Assembly (NCBI GenBank): GCA_014239225.1
Contig: JAAZZI010000003.1
Location: forward strand, 1 to 22,464
Reading direction: 5' to 3'
From: Gammaproteobacteria bacterium
Lineage (GTDB): Bacteria > Pseudomonadota > Gammaproteobacteria > Eutrophobiales > Eutrophobiaceae
DNA: 22,464 nucleotides
Shown here: piece by piece, positions 22,321 through 22,464 of the stretch
Numbering within the stretch: the stretch's first letter is position 1
How the letters are laid out: each line of letters begins with the position of its first letter
Program-made: the position numbers and the translations under genes
The notes under the pieces: model-generated
What the model saw: the letters and a program-made list of their open reading frames with translations, nothing else
Told to the model about the DNA's origin: nothing
The model's database searches: none

Positions 22321-22422
22321 ATGAGCACCTATGCAATAGGTGATATCCAAGGCTGTTATTCGGAACTTCAAAACTTACTGAATGAAATTAACTTCTTCAT
22401 TAGTTATGCTCTCCTCTATTAG
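22321..22422 (+). pseudogene. apaH: apaH remnant, N-terminal fragment
   Basis: The frame begins MSTYAIGDIQGCYSELQNLL and continues NEINF, the exact start of ApaH (diadenosine tetraphosphatase), including the metal-binding D8 in the GDIQGC motif. After residue 25 the match stops: the frame reads FISYALLY and a stop. None of the three forward frames to the window end contains the expected second metal motif (VGDLVNRGP), which should follow within about 15 residues. The product would be 33 aa and inactive. The break therefore lies near 22395. Confidence 0.85.
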
Positions 22423-22464
22423 AAACTTCACTCGCTATCTTTAGCAGTGAGTTGGATACTTTCT
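22368..22464 (-). other. Possible minus-strand gene junction after the apaH break
   Basis: On the minus strand a frame entering from the window edge ends ESIQLTAKDSE then TGA (22428-22430). It is followed by a strong AGAGGAG (22411-22417), 10 nt and an ATG (22398-22400). The frame from that ATG reads MKKLISFSKF then stops, running into apaH sequence. This looks like the end of one gene and the start of the next, the second cut by the junction. Only a few bases support each part. Confidence 0.3.
22428..22450. repeat. Hairpin in the foreign sequence after the apaH break
   Basis: TCACT-c-GCTA, loop TCTT, TAGCAGTGA: 9 bp with one bulged base. It lies in the sequence of unknown origin beyond the apaH break. 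It could be the edge of a repeat or mobile element, but the window ends 14 nt later. Confidence 0.4.

Noticed and set aside
1..22464. CRISPR arrays, prophage, complete insertion sequences or defence systems
   Set aside because: No regularly spaced direct repeats, integrase, transposase or known defence domain was seen on either strand.

Overview
The window looks like a piece of chromosome from an AT-rich gammaproteobacterium. The rplM-rpsI genes lie close to a DegQ-type protease and zapE, a neighbourhood also known around rplM-rpsI in enteric bacteria. The uvrA / MFS transporter / ssb cluster and the siroheme reductase / DUF934 pair are arrangements familiar from Pseudomonas. Coq7 points to aerobic respiration with ubiquinone. 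A close CbbY-like phosphatase hints at a Calvin cycle, so a chemolithoautotroph such as a sulfur oxidiser is possible, but no other Calvin cycle gene is visible here.

Layout. 58-1060 (minus): promoter, rplM, rpsI and tRNA-Gln(CUG), apparently one transcript. 1097-3758 (plus): coq7, an Hsp20 gene behind a heat-shock (sigma-32) type promoter and followed by a terminator, and a degQ-like protease. 3787-6530 (minus): cbbY-like phosphatase, rmuC and a YugP-like membrane zinc peptidase. 6622-7722 (plus): zapE. 7740-10157 (plus): a sulfur-assimilation unit with a promoter, a SAM-II riboswitch and its intrinsic terminator, a 22-codon leader ORF, a siroheme sulfite/nitrite reductase and DUF934. 10150-13428 (minus): MFS transporter, ssb, pyk. 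13509-17348 (plus): uvrA and a PfkB-family kinase. 17358-19664 (minus): pckG with its terminator, then a GlcG/HbpS-like gene. 20067-22197 (plus): lgt, thyA, folA. 22199-22464: broken pieces of apaG and apaH, then unrelated sequence cut off by the window end.

How the genes work together. Most are housekeeping genes: translation (rplM, rpsI, tRNA-Gln), DNA repair and replication (uvrA, ssb, rmuC), protein quality control (hsp20, degQ, the YugP-like peptidase), central carbon flow around PEP (pyk, pckG), folate and dTMP (thyA, folA), lipoproteins (lgt) and ubiquinone (coq7).

The most striking element is the leader of the reductase operon. It can be read base by base as promoter, SAM-II aptamer, two antiterminator pairings and a terminator with seven U residues, so sulfite reduction should be switched off when S-adenosylmethionine is plentiful. 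The second point of interest is the right edge, where an apaG-apaH operon has been reduced to the last ~33 codons of one gene and the first ~25 of the other. I found no CRISPR array, complete insertion sequence or defence system.
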